DNA of 39,257 nucleotides from Phoenicimicrobium sp964438695 (GCA_964438695.1 CAYTKP010000006.1:1-39257), one strand, 5' to 3'; positions 8,288-17,067 are shown, counted from the stretch's first letter. Translations and numbers: made by a program. Notes: generated by a model not told the origin, from the sequence alone.

Positions 8288-9553
8288 ATGTACAGAATGG
8301 ATTATGAAATAAAGAATATTAACTTAGCCAAAAAGGGGAGAGAGAGAATCGAGTGGGCAGAAAAACAGATGTCAGTTCTTTCCCTTATAAAAAAAAGATT
8401 TAATCAGGAAAAACCTCTAAGAGGGATTAAGATAGCCGCTTGTCTTCATATAACTACTGAGACAGCCAATTTAGCAATAACCCTAAAAGAAGGGGGAGCT
8501 GAAGTATTACTATGTGCTTCCAACCCTCTAAGTACTCAGGATGATGTTGCTGCTTCTTTAGTGAATAATTTTAAAATTCCAGTTTTTGCGATCAAGGGAG
8601 AAGACAAATACACTTATTATCGGCATATTGAAGAAGTATTAAATTATGAGCCCAATATTACTATGGATGATGGAGCCGATCTGGTATCGACTATTCATTC
8701 CCAAAATAAAGAACTGATTAGAAATATCATTGCTGGAACTGAAGAGACCACTACTGGGGTTATTCGATTAAGAAGTATGGAAAAAGATAAAGCCTTAGGA
8801 TATCCGATTGTTGCCGTAAATGATGCCCAAACTAAATATCTTTTTGATAATAGATATGGTACTGGGCAAAGTACTATCGATGGTTTATTAAGGGCTACCA
8901 ATATTTTAATCGCTGGTCAAAAGTTTGTTATTTGTGGATATGGCTGGTGTGCACGAGGGTTAGCAATGAGAGCCAGTGGTATGGGAGCTCAGGTGATAAT
9001 TACCGAAGTTGACCCTATGAAGGCATTGGAAGCAGTAATGGATGGTTATCAAGTTATGCCTATAAAAGAGGCAGTTAGAATAGGAGATATTTTTATAACT
9101 CTTACCGGTGATATAAACGTAATCTCAGATGAAGAGTTTGTTTTAATGAAAGATGGAGCAATTTTGGCTAACTCTGGGCATTTTAATGTGGAAATAAATA
9201 TAAAGGCTTTAGAAGGTTTGGCTAAAAGTAAAAGAAAAGTTAAAGAATATGTAGAGGAATATACCTTAAAAAATGGGAAAAAAATAAATCTTTTGGCAGA
9301 AGGAAGACTTCTGAATTTGTCTGCTGCTGAGGGTCATCCAGCAAGTGTGATGGATATGAGTTTTGCCAACCAAGCTTTATCGGTTGAATACTTAGTTAAA
9401 GAAGGTAAGAATTTACAGAAAAAGGTTTATAGTGTCCCTGGGAATATAGATAAGGAAATTGCGAGATTAAAGTTAGAGTCAATGGGAATAAAGATTGATA
9501 AACTTACCGAAGAACAAGAAAGATATCTCTCTTCATGGAAGATGGGGACCTAA
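8288..9553 (+). CDS. ahcY: Adenosylhomocysteinase
   Basis: Reversibly splits S-adenosylhomocysteine into adenosine and homocysteine, clearing the product of methyltransferases. Seen: LHITTETANLAITLKEGGAE, CASNPLSTQDDVAASL, the NAD-binding CGYGWCARGLAMRASGMGA, and NSGHFNVEI near the C-terminal third. At 421 residues it belongs to the shorter archaeal/Thermotoga-like form, without the KPDHYRY ending of eukaryotic enzymes. GGAAGGGG precedes the ATG; an alternative ATG lies at 8297. The gene is a local insertion relative to the usual rel-dtd neighbourhood and is flanked by inverted repeats. Confidence 0.94.
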   Translation: MYRMDYEIKNINLAKKGRERIEWAEKQMSVLSLIKKRFNQEKPLRGIKIAACLHITTETANLAITLKEGGAEVLLCASNPLSTQDDVAASLVNNFKIPVFAIKGEDKYTYYRHIEEVLNYEPNITMDDGADLVSTIHSQNKELIRNIIAGTEETTTGVIRLRSMEKDKALGYPIVAVNDAQTKYLFDNRYGTGQSTIDGLLRATNILIAGQKFVICGYGWCARGLAMRASGMGAQVIITEVDPMKALEAVMDGYQVMPIKEAVRIGDIFITLTGDINVISDEEFVLMKDGAILANSGHFNVEINIKALEGLAKSKRKVKEYVEEYTLKNGKKINLLAEGRLLNLSAAEGHPASVMDMSFANQALSVEYLVKEGKNLQKKVYSVPGNIDKEIARLKLESMGIKIDKLTEEQERYLSSWKMGT

Positions 9554-9569
9554 CGCGATACTTGATACC
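9554..9569 (-). repeat. Right copy of inverted repeat flanking ahcY
   Basis: CGCGATACTTGATACC begins right after the ahcY stop codon and is the inverse of 8186-8201 with 15 of 16 matches. Confidence 0.6.
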
Positions 9570-9599
9570 GTATACTCAATAATATATTTTAAGGTTAGT

Positions 9600-10358
9600 A
9601 TGGATACTCAAGATATGATAGAATATATAAAAGAAGGATTGCTTAATCTTGTTTTCCCTCTGGATTGCAATATTTGCGGTAAACCTATTAGAGAATCTAA
9701 GGGATATTCAATCTGTGAGGATTGTTTTAAAACTATTGAATTAATTGATAGACCATATTGCGTGAAATGTAATAAGCCTTTATTAATATCTACAGATTTG
9801 TTTAGGCAAGAGCAAAGTATTTTATGTGTTGATTGCAAAAAGAAAAAATATTCATTCGAATTTGCTCGTTCTGTGGGAAGGTATGATGGAGTTTTAAAGG
9901 AATGTATCCATCTCTTTAAATATTATGGAGAGAAAAAATTAGCTAAACCTTTAGGAGAACTATTGATAGATTATTTAATAAAAAATGAGGAGTTTAGAAG
10001 GTTAATCGATTTAATTACTCCGGTTCCTTTGCATAAAAATGATTTAAAAGAACGGGGTTTCAATCAGAGTGTTTTATTGGCTAACATTATTGGAAATTAT
10101 TTTTCTATTCCTGTAAATGAGGAGATATTAAAGAAGAAAAGATTAACTCCCTCTCAGGTTAATTTATCTAAAAAGGAAAGAGAAAAGAATATTTCTAATG
10201 CCTTTTTTATAAATGAACCGAAAGAAGTTAAAGGGAAAAATGTATTGGTTTTAGATGATGTATTTACTACCGGCTCTACCGTAGAGGAATGTGCTAAAGA
10301 ATTAAAGAAGGCAGGAACAAAGAATATTTTTGTTTTAACTTTAGCCAGAAGTGTGTAA
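9600..10358 (+). CDS. comF: ComF family phosphoribosyltransferase-like protein
   Basis: ComFC homologue: zinc-ribbon plus type I phosphoribosyltransferase fold, linked to DNA uptake in competent bacteria, with its biochemical reaction unresolved. Seen: four CxxC pairs (CNICGKP, CEDC, CVKCNKP, CVDC) in the first 80 residues, then VPLHKNDLKERGFNQS and the PRPP-loop VLDDVFTTGSTVEECA. The open frame extends back to 9495 inside ahcY, but ATG 9600 has AAGG at 9591 and gives the normal 252-residue length. The order comF, hpf, secA, prfB resembles Bacillus. Confidence 0.88.
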   Translation: MDTQDMIEYIKEGLLNLVFPLDCNICGKPIRESKGYSICEDCFKTIELIDRPYCVKCNKPLLISTDLFRQEQSILCVDCKKKKYSFEFARSVGRYDGVLKECIHLFKYYGEKKLAKPLGELLIDYLIKNEEFRRLIDLITPVPLHKNDLKERGFNQSVLLANIIGNYFSIPVNEEILKKKRLTPSQVNLSKKEREKNISNAFFINEPKEVKGKNVLVLDDVFTTGSTVEECAKELKKAGTKNIFVLTLARSV

Positions 10359-10379
10359 AAGTGGGTAAAGATAGAATAG

Positions 10380-10606
10380 CGCCCTTCCTTAGAGCTGTGG
10401 TTGAAAGTCGAAGCCAGTCGCAGGCAAAACGACCCACGTAAGGTAACTTCGGTTACTGAGCATGGTGCGGCTTTGGGGTAAGTCCTGCCTTAACCTTTAA
10501 TAGGTATTATAATAAGAGAAGAGGAGTAGTGAAGGAAGAAGTTCCTGAGCGAATCTCTCAGCAGGCGAGTGTGGGGGCAAAGACCAGGTCAGTCTAAGGA
10601 AGGGCG
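10380..10606 (+). ncRNA. Structured RNA upstream of hpf/raiA, candidate raiA-motif RNA
   Basis: A 227-base region more GC-rich than its surroundings with no open frame. It is closed by a perfect 14-bp helix: CGCCCTTCCTTAGA (10380-10393) with 10593-10606. Inside are a hairpin with a UUCG tetraloop (stem 10443-10447 / 10452-10456) and a hairpin CTGAG/CTCAG (10545-10549 / 10557-10561). CCCAC near 10433 could pair with GTGGG near 10571. The raiA motif is a known structured RNA class of about 200 bases found upstream of raiA/hpf genes; position, size and compactness fit. I have not matched it to the class consensus, so the class call is inference; a structured RNA is well supported. Confidence 0.65.
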
Positions 10607-10738
10607 GTGGAAAGAAAAGTTTATGATAAGAAGTATACCCAGATAAAATAATTTTTAAAAAATTATAAAAATAAAAAGGGTTTTTCCCCTGTATAGAGAA
10701 TATAGCTATAGTAAACTATTACTAAAGGAGGAGAAGAT

Positions 10739-11278
10739 ATGAATATTATTTTTAAAGGGAAACATATTGAGGTGACAGAGGCATTACGTAATTATGCGGA
10801 AAAAAAATTAAGCAAGATTGAGAGACATTTTGATCATATCTTGGAAGTAATAGTAACTTTGAGTGTGGAAAAAAACAGACAAATTGTTGAAGTAACCTTA
10901 CAAACCAATAGGGCTTTGATTAGAGCTGAAGAAGAAACCAATGATATGTATACTTCTATAGATAAAGTTGCAGATAAATTGGAAAGACAGATCCAAAAAT
11001 ACAAGGAAAAATATTTTCAGAAGTCTTATCCTAATACCAATGATATTGAGTTGGCTAATGAAGAAATTAGTTTTGAGGAAAGCAAGTCTTCTAATGTGCC
11101 TAAAATTGTAAAGACAAAGAGATTTGCCATTAAACCAATGTCGATAGAAGAAGCAGCGATGCAAATGGATTTGTTGGGACATAATTTTTTTGTCTTTGCC
11201 AATGATAATACTAATAAAGTTAATGTTCTATATAAGAGAAAAGATGGAAGTTTCGGATTGATTGAACCGGAATTTTAA
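10739..11278 (+). CDS. hpf: Ribosome hibernation promoting factor, long form
   Basis: Binds the 30S decoding region and, through its C-terminal domain, pairs ribosomes into inactive 100S dimers in stationary phase. The N-terminal S30AE domain (about residues 1-95) begins MNIIFKGKHIEVTEALRNYA. The C-terminal dimerisation domain (about 122-179) has KPMSIEEAAMQMDLLGHNFF and NVLYKRKDGSFGLIEP. The 179-residue length identifies the long form. AAAGGAGG precedes the ATG. The structured RNA at 10380-10606 lies 132 bases upstream and may share the transcript. Confidence 0.95.
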   Translation: MNIIFKGKHIEVTEALRNYAEKKLSKIERHFDHILEVIVTLSVEKNRQIVEVTLQTNRALIRAEEETNDMYTSIDKVADKLERQIQKYKEKYFQKSYPNTNDIELANEEISFEESKSSNVPKIVKTKRFAIKPMSIEEAAMQMDLLGHNFFVFANDNTNKVNVLYKRKDGSFGLIEPEF

Positions 11279-11288
11279 GGAGGAATTT

Positions 11289-11972
11289 ATGGGGAAAGAT
11301 GAATTAAGTAAAGTCTCTCGTAATTTTAATTATGAAGTAGAAGATATAGAAAATTCACTAAAAGTCCTCAATGATATTCTATTTGTAAAAATTGTATTAT
11401 CAGAGGACAGAGACATAAAAGAAGTTCATGTAATTACCAAAGATTCTTCTAATCCTAAGAAAATTATTCGAGATATAGAATCTTTTTTGTTGGCTAAATA
11501 TAATATTCAAGTAGATTATAGAAAAATTAGTATAGCTCAAGTGAAAGGGGAAGGGCTAAAAGAAGAGCAAATGAAAGAAGATGCAGATTTTCCTCTAAGA
11601 CTTAAGTTTTCTGATATTAAAGATAAGACAATCGGTAATTATTATGAAGTTTTAGTTCAGTTGGAAGGTAATAAAAAGATATATGAAGGTAAAGCATCTG
11701 GAAAAAATTGGAATCAAAATCAGGAGTATTTAGTAGCTAAAGCTACTTTAGAAGGTATAAGTTCTTATTTGGAGGGTTCGATTTTTTTTCAAATAGATGA
11801 AATAAAGAAGATTAAGTTGGATAGCAAGGAGATAGTCGTAGTTTCCATTAATTTGGTTGATTCCAAAGGAAAGGATAATTTAGTTGGGTCTACAGTGATT
11901 AGCGATGACTTTAATAGAGCAGTAGTAAAAGCTATTCTTAAAGCTACTAATCGTAGGATTTTAATAAAATAA
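11289..11972 (+). CDS. Conserved protein of unknown function
   Basis: I do not recognise a named family. The 227 residues seem to form an N-terminal alpha/beta domain (about 1-85; VKIVLSEDRDIKEVHVITKD, then IRDIESFLLAKYNI and DYRKISIAQ) and a second half (about 100-225) of alternating strands and helices with YEGKASGK and a final VVKAILKATNRRIL. There are no membrane helices or signal peptide. From memory, similar proteins occur beside HD-domain genes in some Firmicutes. AAGGAGG straddling the hpf stop codon fixes the ATG at 11289, 10 bases after hpf, so the two are translationally close. An earlier in-frame ATG (11262) inside hpf is less likely. Confidence 0.75.
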   Translation: MGKDELSKVSRNFNYEVEDIENSLKVLNDILFVKIVLSEDRDIKEVHVITKDSSNPKKIIRDIESFLLAKYNIQVDYRKISIAQVKGEGLKEEQMKEDADFPLRLKFSDIKDKTIGNYYEVLVQLEGNKKIYEGKASGKNWNQNQEYLVAKATLEGISSYLEGSIFFQIDEIKKIKLDSKEIVVVSINLVDSKGKDNLVGSTVISDDFNRAVVKAILKATNRRILIK

Positions 11973-11982
11973 AATAGAAAAG

Positions 11983-12226
11983 TTAGGTCGGTGAGGCCTT
12001 TATTTTAATAATAATTAGATAGTAGTAGATTTAGTAGTAGTATTATAGAGCGAAGCGAAGCGGTTTTAAATGTCGAAAAGACAAATAAAAACCGTGGAGG
12101 TGCTCAAAATGAAGATTAATAAGGCAAAACTAATCAGCCTATTAATTAGTGTTATGGCTCTGTTATTAGCCGGTGGCGCTAAAGCTAGATGGTAATGATG
12201 TAAAGCGCAAAGGCCTGCCGACCTAA
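11983..12226 (+). other. Long-range inverted repeat enclosing a hairpin and a peptide gene
   Basis: The left arm TTAGGTCGG TGA GGCCTTT (11983-12001) pairs with the right arm AAAGGCC TG CCGACCTAA (12209-12226): 9 bp plus 7 bp around a small internal loop. Flanking A and T runs may extend the helix. Between the arms are an AT-rich segment, a hairpin (CGGTTTT 12061-12067 with AAAACCG 12088-12094, inner stem TGTC/GACA, GAAAA loop), a GGAGG site and a 28-codon gene. The element ends 10 bases before the ribosome binding site of the HD-GYP gene. It could be a structured mRNA leader, an attenuator or a small mobile element with terminal inverted repeats. Confidence 0.65.
12109..12195 (+). CDS. 28-residue hydrophobic or signal-peptide-like peptide
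   Basis: ATG at 12109 follows GGAGG (12096-12100) with ideal spacing. The product has a basic N-terminus (MKINKAK), a hydrophobic core (LISLLISVMALLLAGG) and the ending AKARW. AKA fits a signal peptidase I site that would leave only Arg-Trp. It could be a leader peptide, the precursor of a secreted peptide, or a small membrane toxin. The frame ends TAA, followed at once by TGA in the next frame. The gene sits wholly inside the long-range helix 11983-12226. I know of no homologue by name. Confidence 0.55.
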   Translation: MKINKAKLISLLISVMALLLAGGAKARW

Positions 12227-12250
12227 TTTTATTGCGAAGGAGAATATAAT

Positions 12251-13644
12251 TTGTCCTTAAAATTAAAAATTTATATTGGAACAGTGGTTATATTAGCAAC
12301 TGTTCTTTTTATTTACTTAATCCCATCTTTGCCAGCATTTTCTGATATATGGTTACCATTTATTTTTTTTCTTGTCCTATCTGTCTTTTCAGAATTTTTC
12401 CCCGTTAATTTACCAATGGGGGGGGTTATGAGTATAGGATTCCCTGTTGATTATGCACTAATTTTAGTCTATGGTCCCGCTTTATCTATGATAGTGACTA
12501 TTTTGAGTGCATTAATAGCGGAAATAATAGAGAGAAAGTCATCTTGGTTTAAAATATTATTTAATATTTCTCAGTTAGCTTTATCAGCGGGAATTGCTGG
12601 TTTGGTTTATCAAAATACTGGTGGAATTGTTGGGTTTCATAATTTTTTAAAATTTATCTTTCCTGCCACTTTATGCGCTTTAACTTATTGTTTTGTAAAT
12701 TTAATCATGGTTACTGTGGTTATGTCATTAGCACAAGGTAGTAGAATTTTTACAGTTTGGAGAGTAAATTTTAAAGAAANNNNNNNNNNNNNNNNNNNNN
12801 NNNNNNNNNNNNNNNNNNNNNNNNNNNNNNNNNNNNNNNNNNNNNNNNNNNNNNNNNNNNNNNNNNNNNNNNNNNNNNNTCATTAGCACAAGGTAGTAGA
12901 ATTTTTACAGTTTGGAGAGTAAATTTTAAAGAAAATTTACCTACTTATTTGGCAGAAGCTCCTCTTGGTTTTCTTATGACCATCATCTATGTACAAGTTG
13001 GAATTTTTGGTATTTTATTATTCTTTTTTCCTTTATTATTAGCTCGCCGTTCTTTTGAGTTATATACTAAGATGAGAAAGATGTATTTAGAGACTATTCG
13101 CGCTTTGGCTGCCGCTATAGATGCCAAAGACCCCTATACCAAAGGTCATTCTGAGAGAGTTGCCCAAATGGCTGTGTCCTTGGCTCGAGAATTAAATTTA
13201 CCCGAAGGAGAAATTGAAAACTTAGAATATTCTGCTTTATTGCATGACATAGGAAAGATTGGTATAGATGAAAAGATATTGCGTAAAGACGATGGATTAA
13301 CTAACGAAGAATATGACAAAATAAAAAAACATACTATTACTGGAGCTAAAATTATAGAACCAGTAGATTTTTTAAAAAAATCTTATCAGGCAATTTATCA
13401 TCACCATGAAAGATTTAATGGGAATGGTTATCCTGATGGCATAAAGGAGGAGGATATACCTTTAGCTGCTCGAATTATATCAGTGGCAGATGCTTATGAT
13501 GCTATGAACTCTAACCGTCCTTACAGAAAAAAACTGAGTAGGGATAAGATAATAAAAGAGTTAAAGGAACAATCTGGCAAACAGTTTGACCCTAAGATAG
13601 TTAAAGCGCTAGTTACCATTCTGGAAAGAGAAAGAAAAGAATAG
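12251..13644 (+). CDS. Membrane HD-GYP domain protein, interrupted by a false assembly gap
   Basis: Putative cyclic-di-GMP phosphodiesterase anchored in the membrane. The N-terminal half has about six or seven membrane helices; the C-terminal half is a complete HD-GYP domain (KGHSERVAQMA, LLHDIGKIGI, HHERFNGNGYPDG, ADAYDAMNSNRPYR). The record carries 100 Ns at 12780-12879, but 55 bases are identical on both sides (12725-12779 and 12880-12934). Removing one copy and the Ns (155 bases) restores one frame of 412 residues, with HD at 280-281 and GYP at 341-343. The start is TTG 12251 behind AAGGAG. The gene follows the peptide element and precedes DUF5317 without a spacer. Confidence 0.88.
12725..12934. 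other. Scaffold gap with duplicated 55-base ends
   Basis: Bases 12725-12779 and 12880-12934 are identical and flank 100 Ns. Fifty-five bases looks like a de Bruijn k-mer overlap that the scaffolder failed to merge. Both copies encode the same residues (SLAQGSRIFTVWRVNFKE) in the frames expected for one continuous gene. Confidence 0.92.
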
Positions 13645-14253
13645 ATGTTGTATTTATATATTATAATTTTTTCTATAGTAGTAGGAATATTTCGTAAAGG
13701 CAATTTAATTAACTTGACTCAGATTTCATTAAAAAAAATAGAATTAATATTATTATCTTGTTTAATTCAAGCTGGATTAATTTTTCTGGAAGCAAGGAAA
13801 GTAAAGTTTGTTCTTGATTATGGTTCATATGCTGTGATTTTCTCTTATATTGTGCTTCTATTGGCGATTTGGTATAATAAAAAATTAAAAGGTATGAATT
13901 TTATCGCCCTGGGAATAGTCTTTAATTTTATAGTTATTGTGGCCAATGGAGGCCATATGCCAGTATTGTTAAATGGTCTATATAAAGTAGGGTTAGATAA
14001 TTTCGCTCTTACTTTGGAAAAAGGAAGTTGTGTTACTCACACTTTGATAACTGATAAGACCTTATTTAGATTTTTAGCTGATGTTATTCCTTTACCCCCA
14101 CCTTTCCCTGACCCTTCAGTGGTGAGCGTGGGAGATTTATCGATGTTTTATGGGGTGTTTAGGTTAATTCAAGAGGCAATGTTTAAAAAAGAGAGAAATT
14201 TAGAAACCATTAGCCAGAATTCAGAAGAGACAGAAGAAAAATTAGAAGTCTAA
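13645..14253 (+). CDS. DUF5317 family membrane protein
   Basis: 202 residues, function unknown. The N-terminal two thirds has four or five hydrophobic segments and the motif VANGGHMPV (about residues 91-99) that I associate with DUF5317; the C-terminal third is a soluble, Glu-rich tail. The ATG directly follows the stop codon of the HD-GYP gene, so they are surely cotranscribed and probably act together at the membrane. No enzymatic motif is visible. Confidence 0.72.
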   Translation: MLYLYIIIFSIVVGIFRKGNLINLTQISLKKIELILLSCLIQAGLIFLEARKVKFVLDYGSYAVIFSYIVLLLAIWYNKKLKGMNFIALGIVFNFIVIVANGGHMPVLLNGLYKVGLDNFALTLEKGSCVTHTLITDKTLFRFLADVIPLPPPFPDPSVVSVGDLSMFYGVFRLIQEAMFKKERNLETISQNSEETEEKLEV

Positions 14254-14389
14254 TTGTTATTCCCTATATTATAAGGAAAATAGAATCCAGGAGACAGAAG
14301 CCGTAAATTGTATCTCGTATTCCTGTTTTCACGAGAAGAAAACATATTAATCTTGTTCCATATGTATTCGTTAACTAGTTACTGGGTTT

Positions 14390-14424
14390 GCCTGTTTAGC
14401 GCAGGCGAGACACCCGTCCTACTA
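14390..14424. repeat. Dispersed spacer repeat with small inverted repeat
   Basis: GCCTG (14390-14394) and CAGGC (14402-14406) form a short hairpin, followed by GAGACACCCGTCCTACTA. The 23 bases 14402-14424 match 37224-37246 at 20 of 23 positions. The spacer 14254-14517 also has TATCTCGTATT (14311-14321), whose exact reverse complement is at 34094-34104. No gene is visible in this spacer. Confidence 0.6.
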
Positions 14425-14517
14425 ATAGCTGATTAAACCAACTAACAACTATTGTAAATTGATAGTCCATAGCATAAAAAAAATTCAAACAAATAGAATG
14501 AAAAGGAAAAAATAATA

Positions 14518-17067
14518 ATGTTTAATATAGTAAAAAAAGTATTTGGCGATCCCAATGAAAGAGAATTAAAAAAATTACAACCTACGGTAGAAAAAATAAA
14601 TTCTTATGAGCCAGTTATTTCCCGATTAAATGATGGGGAATTAAAAAACAAAACTGCTGAATTCAAGGGAAGGTTGAGTAAAGGAGAAACTTTGGAGGAT
14701 ATTCTCCCCGAAGTCTTTGCTGTAGTTAGGGAAGTAGCCAAACGAGTAACCAAGATGAGACCTTTTGATGTCCAACTAATAGGAGGGATTGTTCTACATC
14801 AGGGAAAGATTGCGGAGATGGCAACTGGGGAAGGTAAGACTTTAGTGGCTACTATGCCTGCTTATTTAAATGCTTTAAGTGGTCAAAGTGTTCATATTGT
14901 TACCGTAAATGACTATTTAGCTAAAAGAGATAGGTATTGGATGGGTGAAATTTATGAATTCTTAGGGCTGAAAGTTGGTTTAATTCAACATGATATGTCT
15001 ATAGAAGAACGGAAAAAAGCTTATGAAGCAGACATTACTTATGGTACTAATAATGAATTTGGATTTGATTATTTAAGAGATAATATGGCAATTCGATTAG
15101 AAGATGTGGTTCAAAGAGGGTATGACTTTGCCATTGTTGATGAAGTAGATAGTATCTTAATAGACGAGGCCCGGACTCCTTTAATTATTTCTGGTCCCTC
15201 TGAGGAATCGACCAAGATTTACCAACAGGTAAATAGAATTGCTACCCGACTACAGGAAGATATAGATTATAAAGTACATGAAAAAGAAAAGACAGTTGCC
15301 TTAACCGACGAAGGTGTTGCCCGAATCGAGAAAATGTTACAGATCGATAATCTATATGATGAAAGAAATATGAATATACAACACTGTATCATCCAAGCCT
15401 TAAAGGCCCAGAGATTATTCAAAAAGGATGTGGATTACATAGTAAAAGATGGAGAAGTAATTATTGTTGATGAATTTACTGGCAGATTAATGTTTGGAAG
15501 AAGATATAGTGATGGTCTCCATCAGGCAATTGAAGCAAAAGAGGGGGTAACAATTGCCCGAGAAAATCAGACCCTAGCTACCATAACTTTCCAAAATTAT
15601 TTCAGATTATACAAAAAGATTGCTGGTATGACTGGTACTGCCAAAACCGAAGAAGAGGAATTTATTCATATCTACAATTTACCAGTAGTAGTAATTCCTC
15701 CCAACAAAAAATTGATTAGGCATAATTATCCCGATGTAATTTATAGAACAGAGAAAGAAAAGTTTAAGGCAGTCATTAGAGAAATAGTAAAAATCCACAA
15801 AATAGGAAGACCTGTATTAGTAGGTACAGTTTCAATTGATAAATCAGAAAGATTGAGCAAACTATTAAAGAAGGAGAATGTCGAGCATAGTGTCCTTAAT
15901 GCCAAAAATCACGAGAGAGAAGCAGAGATTGTGGCTCAAGCCGGTCAAAGGGGGAAGGTGACCATTTCTACCAATATGGCTGGGCGAGGAACCGATATTG
16001 TATTAGGTGAGGGTGTGGCTGAATTAGGAGGATTACATGTAATTGGGACTGAAAGACACGAAAGTAGACGGATTGATAATCAGTTAAGAGGTAGATCGGG
16101 GAGGCAAGGAGACCCAGGTTCGTCCCGCTTTTTCCTGTCCTTAGAGGATGATTTAATGAGACTTTTTGGTTCTGATCGAATCGGTAGAATTATGGAAAAA
16201 TTAGGTGTTGAAGAGGATGTTCCCATAGAACATCCTTTAATTACTAGATCAATAGAGAATGCCCAAAAGAAAGTAGAAGGAAGAAATTTTGAGATAAGAA
16301 AACAGCTTTTAGATTTTGATAATGAAATGGAATACCAGAGAAAAGTAATTTACGAACAGCGGAGGATGATATTAGAAAGTAAAGATGTCAAAAAACATAT
16401 TGTAGATATGGTGGAAGATACTATTGGAAATATATTAAGAGCTTATACCAATAAAGAAATATACCCTGAAGAATGGGATTGGCAAGGGCTTAAAGAACAT
16501 ATTAGTCAAATTTTTACTTTTTCATTAGTTATTTCCAAAGAGGAAATTCCTAAATTATCTATCCATAAGTTAAGGGACATTTTAGTCAAAGAAGCCCTTA
16601 AGATATACGAGTTGCGTGAAAGAGAATTTACCTCCCCGGTAATGAGGGAGATAGAAAGGATGATTGTACTAAGAGTAGTAGATCGGGAATGGAAAGATCA
16701 TTTACGACGTTTGGATGAATTAAAACAAGGAATAGGATTAAGGGCTTATGGACAGAAAGATCCTTTGATGGAATATCATTTTGAAGCCTATAATATGTTC
16801 CAGGATATGGTCAATAGCATTAAAGAAGAAGTGGTTAAATTTATCTATAAAGTTAGAATAAAAAGAGAGGAGCCTCGGGTTACTGGCCAGGCAAGAAGGA
16901 TAACTTCGGGTCCTCTATTGCGTAGTTCAACAAATAATTCATCCTCTACTAAGACCAAAAGTGTAAAACAAAAGGCGGAAAAAAAGAGTAAAAAAATCGG
17001 AAGAAACGATCCTTGCCCCTGTGGCAGTGGGTTGAAATATAAATATTGCTGTGGTAAGAACATATAA
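14518..17067 (+). CDS. secA: Preprotein translocase ATPase SecA
   Basis: The ATPase motor that pushes unfolded preproteins through SecYEG. The 849 residues include Walker A ATGEGKTLVA, the DEAD-like VDEVDSILIDEARTPLIISG, TISTNMAGRGTDIVLG, QLRGRSGRQGDPGSS, and the C-terminal zinc motif CPCGSGLKYKYCC for SecB/ribosome contact. Length and domain order are complete. A purine-rich AAAAGGAAAAAA site precedes the ATG. The position before prfB is widely conserved in Firmicutes. Confidence 0.97.
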   Translation: MFNIVKKVFGDPNERELKKLQPTVEKINSYEPVISRLNDGELKNKTAEFKGRLSKGETLEDILPEVFAVVREVAKRVTKMRPFDVQLIGGIVLHQGKIAEMATGEGKTLVATMPAYLNALSGQSVHIVTVNDYLAKRDRYWMGEIYEFLGLKVGLIQHDMSIEERKKAYEADITYGTNNEFGFDYLRDNMAIRLEDVVQRGYDFAIVDEVDSILIDEARTPLIISGPSEESTKIYQQVNRIATRLQEDIDYKVHEKEKTVALTDEGVARIEKMLQIDNLYDERNMNIQHCIIQALKAQRLFKKDVDYIVKDGEVIIVDEFTGRLMFGRRYSDGLHQAIEAKEGVTIARENQTLATITFQNYFRLYKKIAGMTGTAKTEEEEFIHIYNLPVVVIPPNKKLIRHNYPDVIYRTEKEKFKAVIREIVKIHKIGRPVLVGTVSIDKSERLSKLLKKENVEHSVLNAKNHEREAEIVAQAGQRGKVTISTNMAGRGTDIVLGEGVAELGGLHVIGTERHESRRIDNQLRGRSGRQGDPGSSRFFLSLEDDLMRLFGSDRIGRIMEKLGVEEDVPIEHPLITRSIENAQKKVEGRNFEIRKQLLDFDNEMEYQRKVIYEQRRMILESKDVKKHIVDMVEDTIGNILRAYTNKEIYPEEWDWQGLKEHISQIFTFSLVISKEEIPKLSIHKLRDILVKEALKIYELREREFTSPVMREIERMIVLRVVDREWKDHLRRLDELKQGIGLRAYGQKDPLMEYHFEAYNMFQDMVNSIKEEVVKFIYKVRIKREEPRVTGQARRITSGPLLRSSTNNSSSTKTKSVKQKAEKKSKKIGRNDPCPCGSGLKYKYCCGKNI

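Noticed and set aside
10583..10604. CCAGGTCAG followed by GGAAGG, reminiscent of the SRP (4.5S) RNA tip
   Set aside because: In SRP RNA these parts form the loop of domain IV. Here GGAAGG is locked in the perfect 14-bp closing helix with 10380-10393, and the tetraloop region is missing.
10380..10640. RNase P RNA or tmRNA
   Set aside because: The conserved GAGGAAAGTCC and ACAGAA blocks of RNase P and the tRNA-like ends of tmRNA are absent.
12251..12949. HD-GYP gene as two separate genes (membrane protein and soluble HD-GYP)
   Set aside because: The duplicated 55 bases show that the halves join into one frame.
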